From contig NC_087156.1 of NCBI RefSeq assembly GCF_035594125.1, forward strand, positions 11,738,806-11,802,805: 64,000 bases of DNA, given 5' to 3'. Under the pieces are notes generated by a model. The model was not told the DNA's origin and made no database searches. It worked only from the letters and a program-made list of their open reading frames with translations. The translations under genes were made by a program, and so were the position numbers. This DNA is from Scylla paramamosain (taxonomy: Eukaryota; Arthropoda; Malacostraca; Decapoda; Portunidae). Of the stretch, positions 28,179 through 46,532 are shown piece by piece; the stretch's first letter is position 1; each line of letters begins with the position of its first letter.

Positions 28179-28202
28179 CTTGTGGTTCTTGTGAACCACA
28201 AG
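28179..28202. repeat. Hairpin insert in module M5 (third copy)
   Basis: The 10-bp inverted repeat CTTGTGGTTC/GAACCACAAG with loop TTGT is followed by TTCTTTTGCTCAAAAATAAT. It lies in HOR array 2, about 16 kb from the first copy, so this insert marks a HOR subfamily shared between arrays. Confidence 0.8.
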
Positions 28203-31200
28203 TTCTTTTGCTCAAAAATAATAAGACACTCATTATACACGTTTCTCGTAATGTTCTTTTGTTTCCCAATAGGGAGTGCTTTGCATCCATTTTCGCGTTT
28301 TTTGTAGGTAACAAGCTCAAAAACACTCAAAATGTAACTTTTTGGTAATGTTTTTTTATTTCTTCTTATTGGTTGGTTTGCATCCGTTTTAGCGTTTTTC
28401 TACGTAAAACACCGATATATAGAGTGATTTGCATGTTATTTAGCGTTATGGTGCCTAACAAGCTGAAAAACACTCATAAGACAGTTTTCTGGCAAAGACG
28501 TTTAATTTCCCCATATAGGTGGGTTTGCATGCACTTTAGGGTTTAGTACATAACAGTACGAAAAAAAAAGCTAAAATTAACTTTTTTGATAATTGATTCA
28601 TAATTTCCTGAATTTTGCCCCAATTTTGGCATCTTGGTACCTGTGAAGATGAAAAAGAAAGAAAAAAATATCGTATTTTTTTATTTATTTATTTTTTTTT
28701 TCTCAAAAAGAGTGTTATTTGTGGCTTTTAGCTTTTTCGTAAATAATGATCTTAAAAAACACTTATAATACACGTTTCTCGTAATGTCCTTTCGTTTCCC
28801 AAAAATAGGGTTCTTTGCATGAATTTAAACGTTTTTATTGGTAACATGATCAAAAACACTGAAAATATATGTTTTTGGTAATGTTATTCTCTTTCTCCAT
28901 AAAGTGTGTTTTGCATGCGTTTAAGCGTTCGGGTATATAAGGAGCTCAAAACACTTAAAGGCAAGTTCTTGGTAAAAATTGATTTTATTGCCATGTAAAG
29001 TGCTTTTTAGTCCTTTATTGCCTATCACGCTCAAAAACACTCAAAAGACACTTTCCTGGTAATGTCATTTTTTTCCCACATAAAGCTGGTTTTGCATGCA
29101 ATTTGGGATTTTGGTAACTAAGAATGTGAAAAGCACTCAAAATACACGCATTTACTAAGGTTGTTCTTTTTCTCAATTAAGAGTGTTATCCATGAGTTTC
29201 AGCATTTTGGTATCTAGGAAACTTCTCCATATACACGAGTTTTTGCGTGTTTTGCCTTGTGGTTCTTTTGAACTATAAAACATTCATTATACACTTTTCG
29301 CGCAATATCCTTTTGTTTCCCAATATAGAATGCTTTGTATCAATTTTCGCGTTTTTTTCTAGGTAACAAGCTCAAAAACACTTAAAATATACCTTTTTGG
29401 TAATGTTTTTCTAGTTCTTGATATTGGTTGGTTTCCATCCGTTTTAGCGTTTTTCTACGTAAAACACTGAGAAGACACGTTTTCAGTAATTTTGTTTTAG
29501 TTTGCCATATGGAGTGAGTTCCTTATTATTTATCGTTTTGGTGCCTAACATGCTGAAAAACACTCAAAACACAGATTTCTGGTAAGGTCGTTTAATTTCC
29601 TCATATGGGAGGCTTTGCGTGCACTTTAGTGTTTGGTTCATAACAGTCCGAAAAAAAGCTAATATCAACTTTTTTGATAATATTCTCTTATTAAATAATT
29701 TCTCTAATTTTTCCCAGAATTTTGGCATCTCGGTACCTATGAATGTGAATAACAATAAAAAAAAAAATCCTTTTATTTATTTATTTTTATTTTTTATTTT
29801 TTTTCTAAATAACGAGTGTTATTTGTGGGTTTTAGTTTTTTGGTAGTTAAGGAACTTAAAAACACTCATATTACACGTTTCTCGTAATGTCCTTACGTTT
29901 CCCAATCGTAAGGTTCTTTGTATGTATTTAAGCGTTTTTATAGATAACATTATCAAAAACACTCAAAATACATGTTTTTGGTAATGTTATTCTGTTTCTC
30001 CATAAAGTTTGTTTTCCATGCGTTTTAGCGGTTTGGTATGTAAGGAGCTCAAAAACACATATTGGCAAGTTCTTGGAAAAAGTTGGTTTTATTCCCATGT
30101 AATGTGATTGCCCTGCTTTTTAGTACTTCATTGCCTAACACACTCAAAAACAATTAAAAGACACTTCTGGTAATGTCATTTTTTTTTTTTCTCATAAAGC
30201 TAATTTTGCATGCTATTTTGGGTATTGCTAACTATGAATATGAAAAACACTCAAAATACAGGCATTTGCTAAGGTTGTTCTGTTTCTCAATTAAGATTGT
30301 TATTGATGAGTTTCAGCATTTTGGTATCTAAGAAACTTCTTTATATACACGAGTTTTTGTGTTTTTCTACGTAAAACACTGAGAAGATACATTTCAGTTA
30401 TTTTTGTTTTGGAATCCCATATAGAGTGAGTTCCTTATTATTTATCGTTTTGGTGCCTAACATGCTGAAAACACTCAAAAGACAGATTTCTGGTAAGGTC
30501 GTTTAATTTCCTCATATAGGAGGAGGCTTTGCATGCACTTTTGGGTTTGGTATATAACAGTCCGAAAAAAAGCTAAAATTAAGTTTTTTGATAATGTTCT
30601 TTTGTTTATATAATTTTCCTGAATTTTACCAGAATTTTGGCATCTTGGTACCTATTTTTTTTCCAAATAAAGAGTGTTATTTGTGGGTTTTAGCTTTTTG
30701 TTACTTTAGGAACTTAAAAAAAACACTCATAATACACGTTTCTCGTAATGTCCTTTTGTTTCCCAAACATAATGTTCTTTGCATGTATTTAAGCGTTTTT
30801 ATAGATAACATGATAAAAAACACCCAAATTATATGTTTTTGGTAATATTATTCTGTTTCTCCATAAAGTTTGTTTTGCATGCGTTTTAGTGGTTTGGTAA
30901 ATAAGGAGCTCAAAAACATTTAAAGGCAAGTTCTTGGTAAAAATTGGTTTTATTCCAATGAAAAGTGATTGCCCTGCTTTTTAGTGCTTTATTGCCTATC
31001 ACGCTCAAAAACATTCAAAAGACATTTTTCTGGAAATGTCGTTTTCCCATGTAAATTTGGTTTCGCATGAAATTTTGGTTTTTGGTAACTAAGAATATGA
31101 AAAACACTCAAAATACACGAATTTGGTAATGTTGTGTTATTAATGTGTATTGATTAGTATTAATGAGTGTTATTAATAAGTTTCAGCATTTTGGTATCTA

Positions 31201-33149
31201 GGAAACTTCTCCATATACACGAGTTTTTGTGTTTTTTGCCTTGTTGTTCTTTTGAACTATAATAAACTCATTATACACTTTTCTCGCAATGTCCCTTTGT
31301 TTCCCAATATAGAGTGCTTTGTATCAATTTTAGCGTTTTTTTGTAGGTAACAAGCTCAAAAACACTCAAAATATACCTTTTTGGTAATGTTTTTTTCTAT
31401 TTCTTCATATTGGTTGGTTTGCATATATTTTAGCATTTTTCTACGTAAAACACTGGGAAGACACGTTTTCAGTAATTTTGTTTTGGATTCCCATATAAAT
31501 TGAGTTCCTTATTATTTATCATTTTGGTGACTAACATGCTGAAAAACACTCAAAAGACAGATTTCTGGTAATGTCGTTTAATTTCCTTATATAGGAGGCT
31601 TTGCATGCAGTTTAGGGTTTGGTACATAACAGTCCGAAAAAAAAGCTAAAATCAACTTTTTTGATAATAATCTCTTACCATATAATTGCCTTAAATTTTC
31701 CCAGAATTTTTGCATTTCGGTACCTATAAAGATGAAGAACAAAAAAAAAAAATTCTATTTTTTATTTTTTTTATTTATTTATTTTCTAAATAAAGAGTGG
31801 GTTTTAGGTTTTTCGTACTTAACAAACTTAAAACACTCATAATATACGTTTCTCGTAATTTCCTTTTGTTTCCCAAACATAAGGTTCTTTGCATGTATTT
31901 AAGCGTTTTTATAGATAACATGATAAAAAACACTCAAAATACATGTTTTTGGTAATTTTATTCTGTTTCTCCATAAAGTTTGTTTTGCATGCGTTTTAGC
32001 GGTTTAGTATATAAGAAGCTCAAAAACACTTAAAGGCAAGTTCTTGATGAAAATTGGTTTTATTCAAATGTAATGTGATTGCCTTGCTTTTTAGTGCTTT
32101 ATTGCCTATCAGGCTTAAAAACACTCAAAAGACATTTTTCTGGTAATGTTAATTTTTTCTCACATAAAGCTGGTTTCGCATGCAATTTGGGGTTTTGGTA
32201 ACTAAGAATGTGAAAAGCTCTCAAAATACACTCATTTAGTAAGGTTGTTCTGTTTCTCAATTAGGAATGATATTCATGAGTTTCAGCATTTTGGTATCTA
32301 GGAAACTTCTCCATATCCACAAGTTTTTGCGTTTTTGCCTTTTGGTCCTTTTAAACTATAAAACACTCATTATACACTTTTCTTGCAATGTCCTTTTATT
32401 TCCTAATATAGAGTGCTTTCCATCAATTTTTGCGTTTTTTTGCAGGTAACAAGCTCAAAAACACTCAAAATATACCTTTTTGGTGTTGTTTTTTCTATTT
32501 ATTTTATATTGGTTGGTTTGCATCCGTTTTAGCGTTTTTCTACGTAAAACACTGAACAGACACGTTTTCAGTAATTTTCTTTTGGATTCCAATATAGAGT
32601 GAGTTCCTTATTTATTTATCGTTTTGGTGCCTAACATGCTGAAAACACTCAAAAGACAGATTTCTTTTAAGGTCGTTTAATTTCCTCATATAGGAGGGTT
32701 TGCATGCACTTTAGGGTTTGGTATAAAACAGTCCGAAAAAAAACCTAAAATTAACTTTTTTGATAATTTTCTTTTATCATATAATAGCCCGGAATTTTCA
32801 CAGAATTTTGGCATCTCGGTACCTATGAAGATGAATAACAAAAAAGAAAAAAATCCAATTTTTTAAAATTTATTTTTCTAAATAAAGAGTGTTATTTGTG
32901 GGTTTTAGATTTTTGGTACTTAAGGAACTAAAAAACACTCATAACACATATTTCTCGTAATGTTCTTTCGTTTCCCAAACATAAGGTTCTTTGCATGTAT
33001 TTAAGCGTTTTCATAGATAACATGATCAAAAACATTCAAAATACATGTTTTTTGGTGATGTTATTCTGTTTCTCCATAAAAGGTGTTTTGCATGCGTTTT
33101 AGCGTTTTGGTATGTAATGAGCTCAAAACACCTAAAGGCAAGTTCTTTG

Positions 33150-36100
33150 TAAAAGTTGATTTTATTCCCATGTAATGTGATTGCCCTGCTTTTTAGTAAT
33201 TTATTGCCTAACACGCTCAAAAACACTCGAAAGACATTTTCTGGTAATATTATTTTTTTCCCACATAAAGCTAGTTTTGCATGGAATTTGGGGTTTTGGT
33301 AACTAAGAATGTGAAAAACACTCAAAATACAGGCATTTAATATGGTTGTTCTGTTTCTTAATTAAAAGTGTTATTCATGAGTTTCAGCATTTTGGTATGT
33401 AAGAAACTTCTCTAATACACACATTTGGTAAGGTAGTTCTGTTTCTCAATTAAAAATGTTATTCACGAGTTTCAGTATTTTGGTATATAAGAAACTTCTT
33501 TATGTACACGAGTTTTTGAGTTTCTTGCCTTGTGGTTCTTGTGAAACTATAAAACACTCATTATACACGTTTCTCGTAATGTCCTTTTCTTCCCTAATAT
33601 AGAGTGCGTTTCATCCATTTTCGCATTCTTTTTTTGTAGGTAACAAGCTCAAAAACACATGAAAATATATCTTTTTGGTAATGTTATTCTATTTCTTCAT
33701 ATTGGTTGGTTTGCATCCGTTTTAGCTTTTTTCTACGTAAATCACTGAAGAAACACTTTTTCAGTAATATTGTTAAAATTGCTGAAAAAAACACTCAAAA
33801 GATTTCTGGTAAGGTCGAGTAATTTCTCCATATAGGTGGGTTTGCATGCACTTCAGGGTTTGGTACATAACTCCGGAAAAAAGCTAAAATTATTTTTTTT
33901 ATAATGATTTTTTATATTTTTTTTTACAAAATTTCCCTTAATTTTTCCAGAATTTTGGTATCTCGGTACCTATGAAAATGAAAAACAATTTTTTTTTCTC
34001 TATAAAGTGTTATTTGTGAATTTTAGCTTTTTGGTACTTAAGGAACTTAAAAACACTCATAATACACGATTTTCGTAATGTCCTTTTCTTATACAAACAT
34101 AGGGTTCTTTACATGTATTTAAACGTTTTTATAGGTAACATGATCAAAAACACTCAAAATAAATAATTTTGGTAATGTTATTCTGTTTCTCCATAAAAGG
34201 GTGTTTTACATGCGTTTTAGCGTTTTGTTATGTAAGGAGTTAAAAAAAAACACTTAAAGGCAAGTTCTTCGTAAAAGTTGGTTTTATTCCCAAGTAATGT
34301 GATTGTTCTGCTTTTTAGTGGTTTGTTGCATATCACGCTCAAAAACACTAAAGAGACATTTTTCTGGTAATGTCATTTTTTTCCCACATAAAGCTAGTTT
34401 CGCATGTAATTTGGCAATTTCGTAACTAAGAATGTGAAAAACACTCAAAATACACAATTTGGTAAGGTAGTTCTGTTTCTCGATTAAAAGTTATTCATGC
34501 ATTTCATCATTTTGGTATGTAAGAAACTTCTCTATATACACGAGTTTTTGCGTTTATTGCCTTGTGGTTCTTGTGAAACTATAAAACACTCATTATTTCT
34601 CATTTCTTATAATGTTCTTTTGTTTCCTTATATATAGTGCTTTCCATCCATTTTTGCATTTTTTGTAGGTAACAAGCTTAAAAACACTCAAAATATATCT
34701 TTTTGGTAATGCTATTCTATTTCTTCATATTGGTTGGTTTGCATCCGTTTTAGTGTTTTTCTTCGTAAAAGTCTGAAAAGACTCGTTTTCAGTAATATTG
34801 TTGAAATTGCTTCTGGTACAGGTTTCTGGTAAAGTCGTGTAATTTTCCCATATAGGTGGCTTTGCATGCACTTCAGGGTTTGGTACATAACTCCGGAAAG
34901 AAGCTAAAATTATTTTTTTGTAAATTTTTTTTTCTTTGCCTAATTTTCTTGAATTTTGTCAGAATTTTAGCATCTCGGTACCTATGAAGATGAATAACAA
35001 AAAAAAAAAAAAAAATTATTCATTTATTTTTTTATTTTTTTCTCTATAAAGTGTGTTATTTGTGTGATTTAGCTTTTTGGTACTTAAGGAACCTAAAATG
35101 TCTCATAATACATAATTTACGCAATATCCTTTCGTTTCACAAACATAGGGTTCTTTGCATGTAATTCTGTTTCTCAATTAAAAGTCTTATTCATGAGTTT
35201 CAGCATTTTGGAATATAAGAAACTTCTTTATATACAAGAGTTTTTGCGTTTTTTGCCTTGTGGTTCTTGTGAAACTATAAAACACTCATTATACTCGTTT
35301 CTCGTAATGTCCATTTGCTCCCCAATATAGAGTGCTTTCCATCCATTTTCGCTTTTTTTGTAGGTAACAATTTCAAAAACACTCAAAATATACCTTTTTG
35401 GTAATGTTATTCTATTTCTTCATTTTGGTTGGTTTGCATCCGTTTTAGCGTTTTCTACGTAAAATACAGAAAAGACACGTTTTCAGTAATTTTGTTTTGG
35501 ATTCCCATATAGAATGACTTTCTTGGGTTTTATCGTGTTGGTTCCTAACATGCTGAAAAATACTCAGTGCTTTGCATCAATTTTCGTGTTTTTTGTAGGT
35601 AAAAAGCTCAAAAACACTCAAAATATACCTTTTTGGTAACGTTTTTCTATTTCGTGATATTGCTTGGTTTCCATCCGTTTTAACGTTTTTTTTTACGTAA
35701 AACACTGAGAAGATACGTTTTCAGTAACTTTGTTTTGGATTCCCATATAGAGTGAGTTCCTTATTATTTAACGTTTTGGTGCCTAACATGCTAAAAAAAC
35801 ACTCAAAACACAGATTTCTGGTAAGGTCGTTTAATTTCCTCATTTTGGAGGCTTTGCATGCAATTTAGGGTTTGGTACATAACAGTCCGAAAAAAAAAGC
35901 TGAAATTACCTTTTTTTGATAATATTGTTTTATCACATAATTGCCCTGAATTTTCCCAGAACTTTGGCATGTCGGTACCTATGAAGATGAATAACAAAAA
36001 AAAAAAAAAAAAAAATCATATTAATTTTATTTTTTTATTTATTTATTTTTGTAAATAAAGAGTGTTATTTGTCGGTTTTAGCTTTTTGGTACTTAAGGAA

Positions 36101-38600
36101 CTTAAAAATACACTCATAATACACGTTTCTCGTAATGTCCTTTAGTTTCCCAAACATAATGTTCTTTGCATGTACTTAAGCGATTTTATAGATAACATGA
36201 TCAAAAACACTCAAAATACATGTTTTTGGTAATGTTATTCTGTTTCTCCATAAAGTTTGTTTTGCATGCGTTTTAGCGGTTTGGTATATAAGGAGTTAAA
36301 AAACACTTAAAGGGAAATTCTTCGTAAAAGTTGGTTTTATTCCCATGTAATGTGATCGTTCTGCTTTTTAGTGCTTTGTTGCGTATCACGCTGAAAAACA
36401 CACAAAAGACACTTTTCTGGTAATGTCATTTTTTTTCCTAAATGAAGCTAGTTTCGCATGTAATTTGGCATTTTCGTAACTAAGAACGTGAAAAACACTC
36501 AAAATACACAATTTGGTAAGGTAGTTCTGTTTATGGATTAAAAGTGTTATTCATGCCTATATTCATTTTGGTATGTAAGAAATTTCTCTATATACACGAG
36601 TTTTTGCGTTTATTGCCTTGTGGTTGTTTTAAAACTATAAAACACTCATTATACACGTTTCTCGTAATATCCTTTTGTTTCCTAATATAGAGTGCTTTAC
36701 ATCCATTTTTGCATTTTTTGTAGGTAACAAGCTCAAAAACACTCAAAATATATCTTTTTGGTAATGTTATTCTATTTCTTCAAATAGGATGGTTTGTATC
36801 CGCTTTAGCGTTTTTCTACGTAAAACACTGAACAGACACGTTTCAGTAATTTTGTTTTGGATTCACATATTGACTGACTTCCATATTATTTAACGTTTTC
36901 GTGCCTAACATGCTGAAAAAACACTGAAAAGACAGGTTTCTGGTAAAGTCGTTTAAGTTCCCTATATAGGTGGCTTTGCATGCACTTTATGGTTTTTTTA
37001 CATAAAAATCCGAAAAAGCTATAATTAACTTTTATGATAATGTTTTTTTTTCCACATAAATTCCCTGAATTTTGGCAAAAATTTTGGCATCTCGTTACCT
37101 ATGAAGATAAATAAAAAAAAAAAAAAATCACATTTTTTAATTTTTTCATTTATTATTTTTTTTCTAAAGAGTGTTGTTTGTGGGTTTTAGCTTTTTGGTA
37201 CTGAAGGAACTTAAAAATCACTCATAATACACGTTTTTCGTAATGTTCTTTCGTTTCCCAAACATAAGGTTCTTTGCATGTATTTAAGCGTTTTTATATA
37301 TAACATGATCAAAAACACTCAAAATACATGTATTTGGTAATGTTATTCTGTTTCTCCATAAAATGTATTTTGCATGCGTTTTAGCGTTTTGTTATGTAAG
37401 GAGCTCAAAAACACTTAAAGGCAAGTTCTTGGTAAAATTTGTTTTATTCCCAAGTAATGTGATTGCCCTGGCTTTTAGTGGTTTATTGCGTAAGACGCTC
37501 AAAAACACTGAAAAGACATGCAAAGCCTCCCATATGAGAAAATTAAAGACCTTACCAGAAATCTGTCTTTTGAATGTTTTTCAGCATGTTAGGCACCAAA
37601 ACGATAAATAATAAGGAACTCACTTTATGTGGGAATCCAAAAGAAAATTACTGAAAACGTGTCTTCTTAGTGTTTTACGTAGAAAAACGCTAAAACTGAT
37701 ACAAACCAACTAATATCAAGAAGTAGAAAAACATAACCAAAAATGTATATTTTGAGTGTTTTGAGCTTGTTACCTCCAAAAAAAAAACGCGAAAATGGAT
37801 ACAAAGCACTCTATATTGGGAAATAAAAGGACATTGCGAGAAAAGTGTATAATGAATGTTTTATAGTTCAAAAAAAAAAAAAAAACACAAGGCAAAAAAA
37901 CGCAAAAACTCGTGTATATGCTGAGACTCATGAATAACACTCTTAATTCAGAAACAGAGCAACCTTGCTAAATGCGTGTCAAAAACACTAAAAGGCAAGT
38001 TCTTCGTAAAAGTTGGTTTTATTCCCATGTAATGTGATTGCCCTGCTTTTTAGTGTTTTATTGCCTAACACGCTCAAAAACACTCAAAGACACTTTTCTG
38101 GTAATGTTATTTTTTCCCACATAAAGCTAGTTTCGCATGGAATTTGGGGTTTTGGTAACTATGAATGTAAAAAAACACTCAAAATACACGCTTTTAGTAA
38201 GGTTGTTCTGTTTCTTGATTAAGAGTGTTATTCATGAGTTTCAGTATTTTGGTATCTTAGAAACTTCTCCATACAGTCGAGATTTTGCGTTTTTTGCCTT
38301 GTGATTCTGGTGAAATTATAAAACACTCATTATACACGTTTCTCGTTATGTCTGTTTTTTTCCTTATATAGAGTGCATTGCATCCATTTTCGCGTTTTTT
38401 TTTTTTTATGTAACAAGCTCATAAACACACAAAATAAACTTTTTTGGTAATGTTATTCTATTTCTTCATATTGGTTGGTTTGCATCCGTTTTAGCGTTTT
38501 TCTACGTAAATCTTTTAAAAGACACGTTTCCAGTAATTTTGATTTGGATTTCCATATAGAGTGACTTTCATATTATTTATCGTTTTGGTGCCTAACATGC
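33150..38600 (+). repeat. Direct long-range duplicate of 462-11030, with deletions
   Basis: Rare variants are shared in the same order: CTCGAAAGACATTTTCTGGT (563 and 33226), TTAAAATTGCTGAAAAA (about 1062 and 33773), TTCTGGTACAGGTTT (2095 and 34810), CATAATACATAATTT in M1 (about 2388 and 35104), a poly(A)-interrupted M9, and the inverted segment (9958 and 37517). Relative to array 1, this copy lacks about 2452-2797 (join near 35162), about 3195-5203 (join near 35568) and about 7160-9960 (join inside the inverted piece). Confidence 0.8.
37517..37980 (-). repeat. Inverted HOR segment (M9 to M5), second copy
   Basis: It starts GCAAAGCCTCCCATATGAG in reverse orientation, passes through reversed M8, M7, M6 (with a long A-run at about 37869-37884) and part of M5, and ends AAATGCGTGTC before plus-oriented M3. 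The edges coincide with those of 9958-10440, and the left flank equals that of 7156. This copy lacks about 50 bp of M5 that is present at 10340-10390. Confidence 0.85.
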
Positions 38601-38826
38601 AGAAAAACACTCAAAAAACACGTTGATGATAATGTCGTTTCGTTTCCCGATAAAGGGGGCTTCCAATGCATTTTGTCTTTTGGTACTTAACAATATGAAA
38701 AAAAAAAGTTTAAGTAAAAGTTTTCGGTTATTTTTCCATATAAAGTTATCATATATAGTTATTTTTCCATATAAAGTTCTAATCATGTGTTTTTGAGTCT
38801 CGGTACCTAAAAAGCTCAAAATCTCT
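38601..38826 (+). repeat. Plus-oriented monomers bridging HOR array 2 and a minus array
   Basis: Two or three monomers read CACGTTGATGATAATGTCG and GATAAAGGGGGCTTCCAATG. They closely match 53787-53990 rather than any HOR module. A short local duplication of CCATATAAAGTT is at about 38742-38772. At about 38827 the sequence switches to minus orientation inside TCTCATGAGGAAATT. Confidence 0.75.
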
Positions 38827-43361
<4,535 letters not shown>

Positions 43362-45568
43362 GTATGTATGTATTTTGAGTGTTTTCAGCTTCATATGTAC
43401 CAAAACGTTAATGCACGTTTCGTTTCCTTTCCACATATAGTATGGTTTGGATGTAGTGAAAATACATGTTTTTGGAAATGGTGTTCGGTTTTTCCACCTA
43501 GCAGGTATTCACACGTTTTAGCGTTTTGGTACCAAAGAAACTCAAAACATACATAATATACGTTTCTCATAAATTTCTTTCTTTTCTCCATATGGGGTGA
43601 TTTTCAAACATTTTAACGTTTTGGTACATAATGTGAAAAAAAAAACACTCAAAAAGCACATTTTTGGTAATTATATTATCTTTCATCCTTTTTAGCGTTT
43701 TGGTATCTAAAAAGCTCATAATACATGGTTCTTGTAATGTTTTTTTTTTCGTTTTCTAATAGTGCTTTAAATGCATTTTTTTCTACGTAACAGGCTCAAA
43801 AACATTCAAAATACAATTTTTTTTTCTGTTTCTCTGTCAAGCGTGTTTTGCATGTGTTTTAGGGTCTTAGTAGGTAAGTAGCTCAAAAACACTCAAAAGT
43901 TACATGGTTTCATTTCCTATATAGTGAGCTTTCGATGCTTTTTCGCGTTTTCGTGACAAGCATGGCTATAAACATTCAAAAGACATGTTACTGGAAATGT
44001 CGTTTAGTTGCCCAGTACATGGTGCTTCACATACATTTTAGCGTTTTAGTACATAACATTGTGAAAAAAAACCCTCAAAATACACTTTTTTGGTAATTTT
44101 GATCTTTTTATTCATATAGAGTGCTATTCGTATTTAGGTACCTAAGAAGCTCTAAAACACTCAAATTACTCGTTTCTCGTAATATCTTTTCGGTTCATTA
44201 TATAGGATACTTTGCATCTATTTTGACGTTTTTCTATGTAACAAGCTCAAAACTCTAAACACACGTTTTTTGATAAAGTTGTTCTGTTCCCCATAAAGGG
44301 TATTTTACATGTGTTTTAGCGTTTTGGTACATAACTAGCTCAAAAACACTCAAAATACACGTTTTTGGTTAAGTCGTTTTTTTTTCCATATTTGGTGCTT
44401 TGCATTCTTTTAGTCTTTTGGTGCTCAACACGTTCATAAACATTGAAAAGATACATTCCTTTAACAATGTTAAAAACGCTTAAAAACATGTTTTTGATAA
44501 TGTTGTTCTGTTTCTCCATGAAGAGTGCTATTCACAAGTATTAGCGTTTTGGTACATAAGAAACTAGAAAAAAAAAAAAAATGCACATTTCTCAAAATAT
44601 ACTTTCTTTTTTTTTTCCATATATGGTGCTTTGCAATCATTTTGGCGTTTTTTTTTTTTACATAACAAGCTAAAAAGACTCAAAATTCACGTTATTGTGT
44701 TTTTTCCACAAATTTTGTATGTGTTTTAACGTTTTGGTACGTAAGAAGCTCAAAAACACTCAAAAGACACTTTCTTGGTGATGTTTTTATTCCCATATAG
44801 GGTTATTCCCCTGCTATCTGGCGGTTTGGTGCCTACCACTCTCAAAAACATTCAAAACACATCTTTTCTCGTAATGTCCTTTCGTTTCCGCACATAGAAG
44901 CCTTTGGTCCTATAATAATACACGTGTCTCGTAATGTCCTTTTGTTTCTCCATATAGAGTGCTTTCCATGCATTCTGGCGTTTTTGTAAGGAAAAGAAAA
45001 AAAATTCTTTTTTTTGTAATGTTATTCTCTTCTCTATAAAGGGTGTTTTACAAGCGTTTTAAGGATTTTGAAAATATTCAAAAGACACGTTTTTGGTGAT
45101 GTTTTGTATTCCCATATCCGGTGTTTTGAATGCTATTTAGCGTTTTGTTGCTTAACACGCTGAAAATCACGCAAAAGACGTTTCTGGAATTATAGTTTCA
45201 TTTCCCTATATAAGGAATTTTGCATCCATTTTGGCGTTTTGGTACCTAACACTGTAAAGAATATTTTAATTACACGTTTTTGGTAATGTCATTTTTCTCC
45301 ATAGAACGCTATTTATGCGTATTAGCGTTTTGGTACCTAAGAAGCTCTAAAACACTTATAATACACGTTTTTCGTAATGTCCTTTGGTTTCGCCATATAG
45401 GGTGCTATGCATGCATTTTTAGTGTTTCGTTACATAACATGGTAAAAAACACTCAAAAACCACGTTTTTGGTAATGTTATTATGTTTCTCCATTATGAGT
45501 GCTATTCAGTTGATTTAATGTTTTGTACTTTAAGAAACTCAGACAGTCATAATACACGTTTCTCGTAA

Positions 45569-45655
45569 TTTCCTTTCGTAATTTCGTAATTTCGTAATTT
45601 CCTTTCGTAATTTCGTAATTTCGTAATTTCCTTTCGTAATTTCGTATTTTCGTAA
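45569..45655 (+). repeat. 29-bp minisatellite inside one satellite monomer
   Basis: Three 29-bp units (45569-45597, 45598-45626 and 45627-45655) are each built from TTTCCTTTCGTAA plus two TTTCGTAA octamers. The third unit has one substitution (GTATT). It arose by expansion of the monomer's own CTCGTAATGTCCTTTCG region and then leads into TTTCCTTTCC. Confidence 0.93.
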
Positions 45656-46189
45656 TTTCCTTTCCTTTTCGTTTCCCCTTTGCATGTTTTTTTGGTGTTT
45701 GTGTATGTAACAAGCTCAAAACACTCAAAATACACGTTTTTGGTGATGTTATTCTGTTCCTCCATAAAAGGTTTTTTGGATGTGTTTTAGAATTTTGGAA
45801 CGTAAGAAGCAAACGCTTAAAAGACACGTTTTTGGTGATGTTATGTTGTATTCTCATATAGGATACTTTCCATGCTAATTAGGATGTGTTGAAAAAATAC
45901 AAAAGACATTTTTCTTGTCATGTCGTTTTATTTACCCCTGTAGAGGAATTTGCAAGCACTTTGGCATTTTATAACCTAATAATGTGAAAAACACTCAAAT
46001 TACACGTTTTTTTTTTTCGTAATTATGTACTGTTTCTCCAAACAGTGTGCTACTCATGCGTTTTAGCGTTTTCGAGCCTAAGAAGCGCAAAATAACTCAT
46101 AATACACGTTTCTCGTAATATCTTTTCGTTTCCCCATATAGGATGCTTTTGCATGCATTTTGTCGTTTCGGTACCTGAGATGGTTAAAA

Positions 46190-46191
<2 letters not shown>

Positions 46192-46265
<74 letters not shown>
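46192..46265 (+). repeat. Compound (AC)n / (A)30 tract
   Basis: AC repeats at 46192-46236 run into about 30 A residues (46236-46265). They lie where a monomer would have its ACACTCATAATACACG stretch. The monomer resumes with TTTCTCCATTAAGAGTGC, so the tract is an expansion in place. Confidence 0.95.
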
Positions 46266-46267
<2 letters not shown>

Positions 46268-46532
46268 ATTTCTCCATTAAGAGTGCTGTTCACGCATTGT
46301 AGCGTTTTGGTACCTAAGAAACTCAAAAACACTCATAACACGTGTTTTTGTAATGTCGTTTTGCTTCATCATATAGGGTGCTTTGGATGCATTTTGGTCT
46401 TTTTGTACGTAAGAAGCTGAAAAACACTAGAAATAGCCGTTTTTTTTTTATTTTTTATTTTTTTTTTATTTATGAAATACACGTTACTTTATAATGGTTG
46501 TTTTGCACGCATTTTAGAGTTTTGGTACATAC

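Larger units (their letters stand above)
43411..46532 (+). repeat. Monomeric 96-bp satellite array, plus orientation
   Basis: These plus-oriented monomers follow the switch at CGTTAATGCACGTTTCG. They include a 29-bp minisatellite at 45569-45655 and a compound CA/poly(A) tract at 46192-46265. Individual monomers vary in length because of homopolymer runs. The array ends at GGTACATAC, where minus-oriented AAAACATTACCAAAAACG begins. No genes are seen. Confidence 0.87.

Noticed and set aside
46050..46332. ORFs with Phe-Val-Cys or Thr-His runs (46050-46420, and 26308-26532)
   Set aside because: They are reading frames through CA/TG and poly(A) tracts, not proteins.
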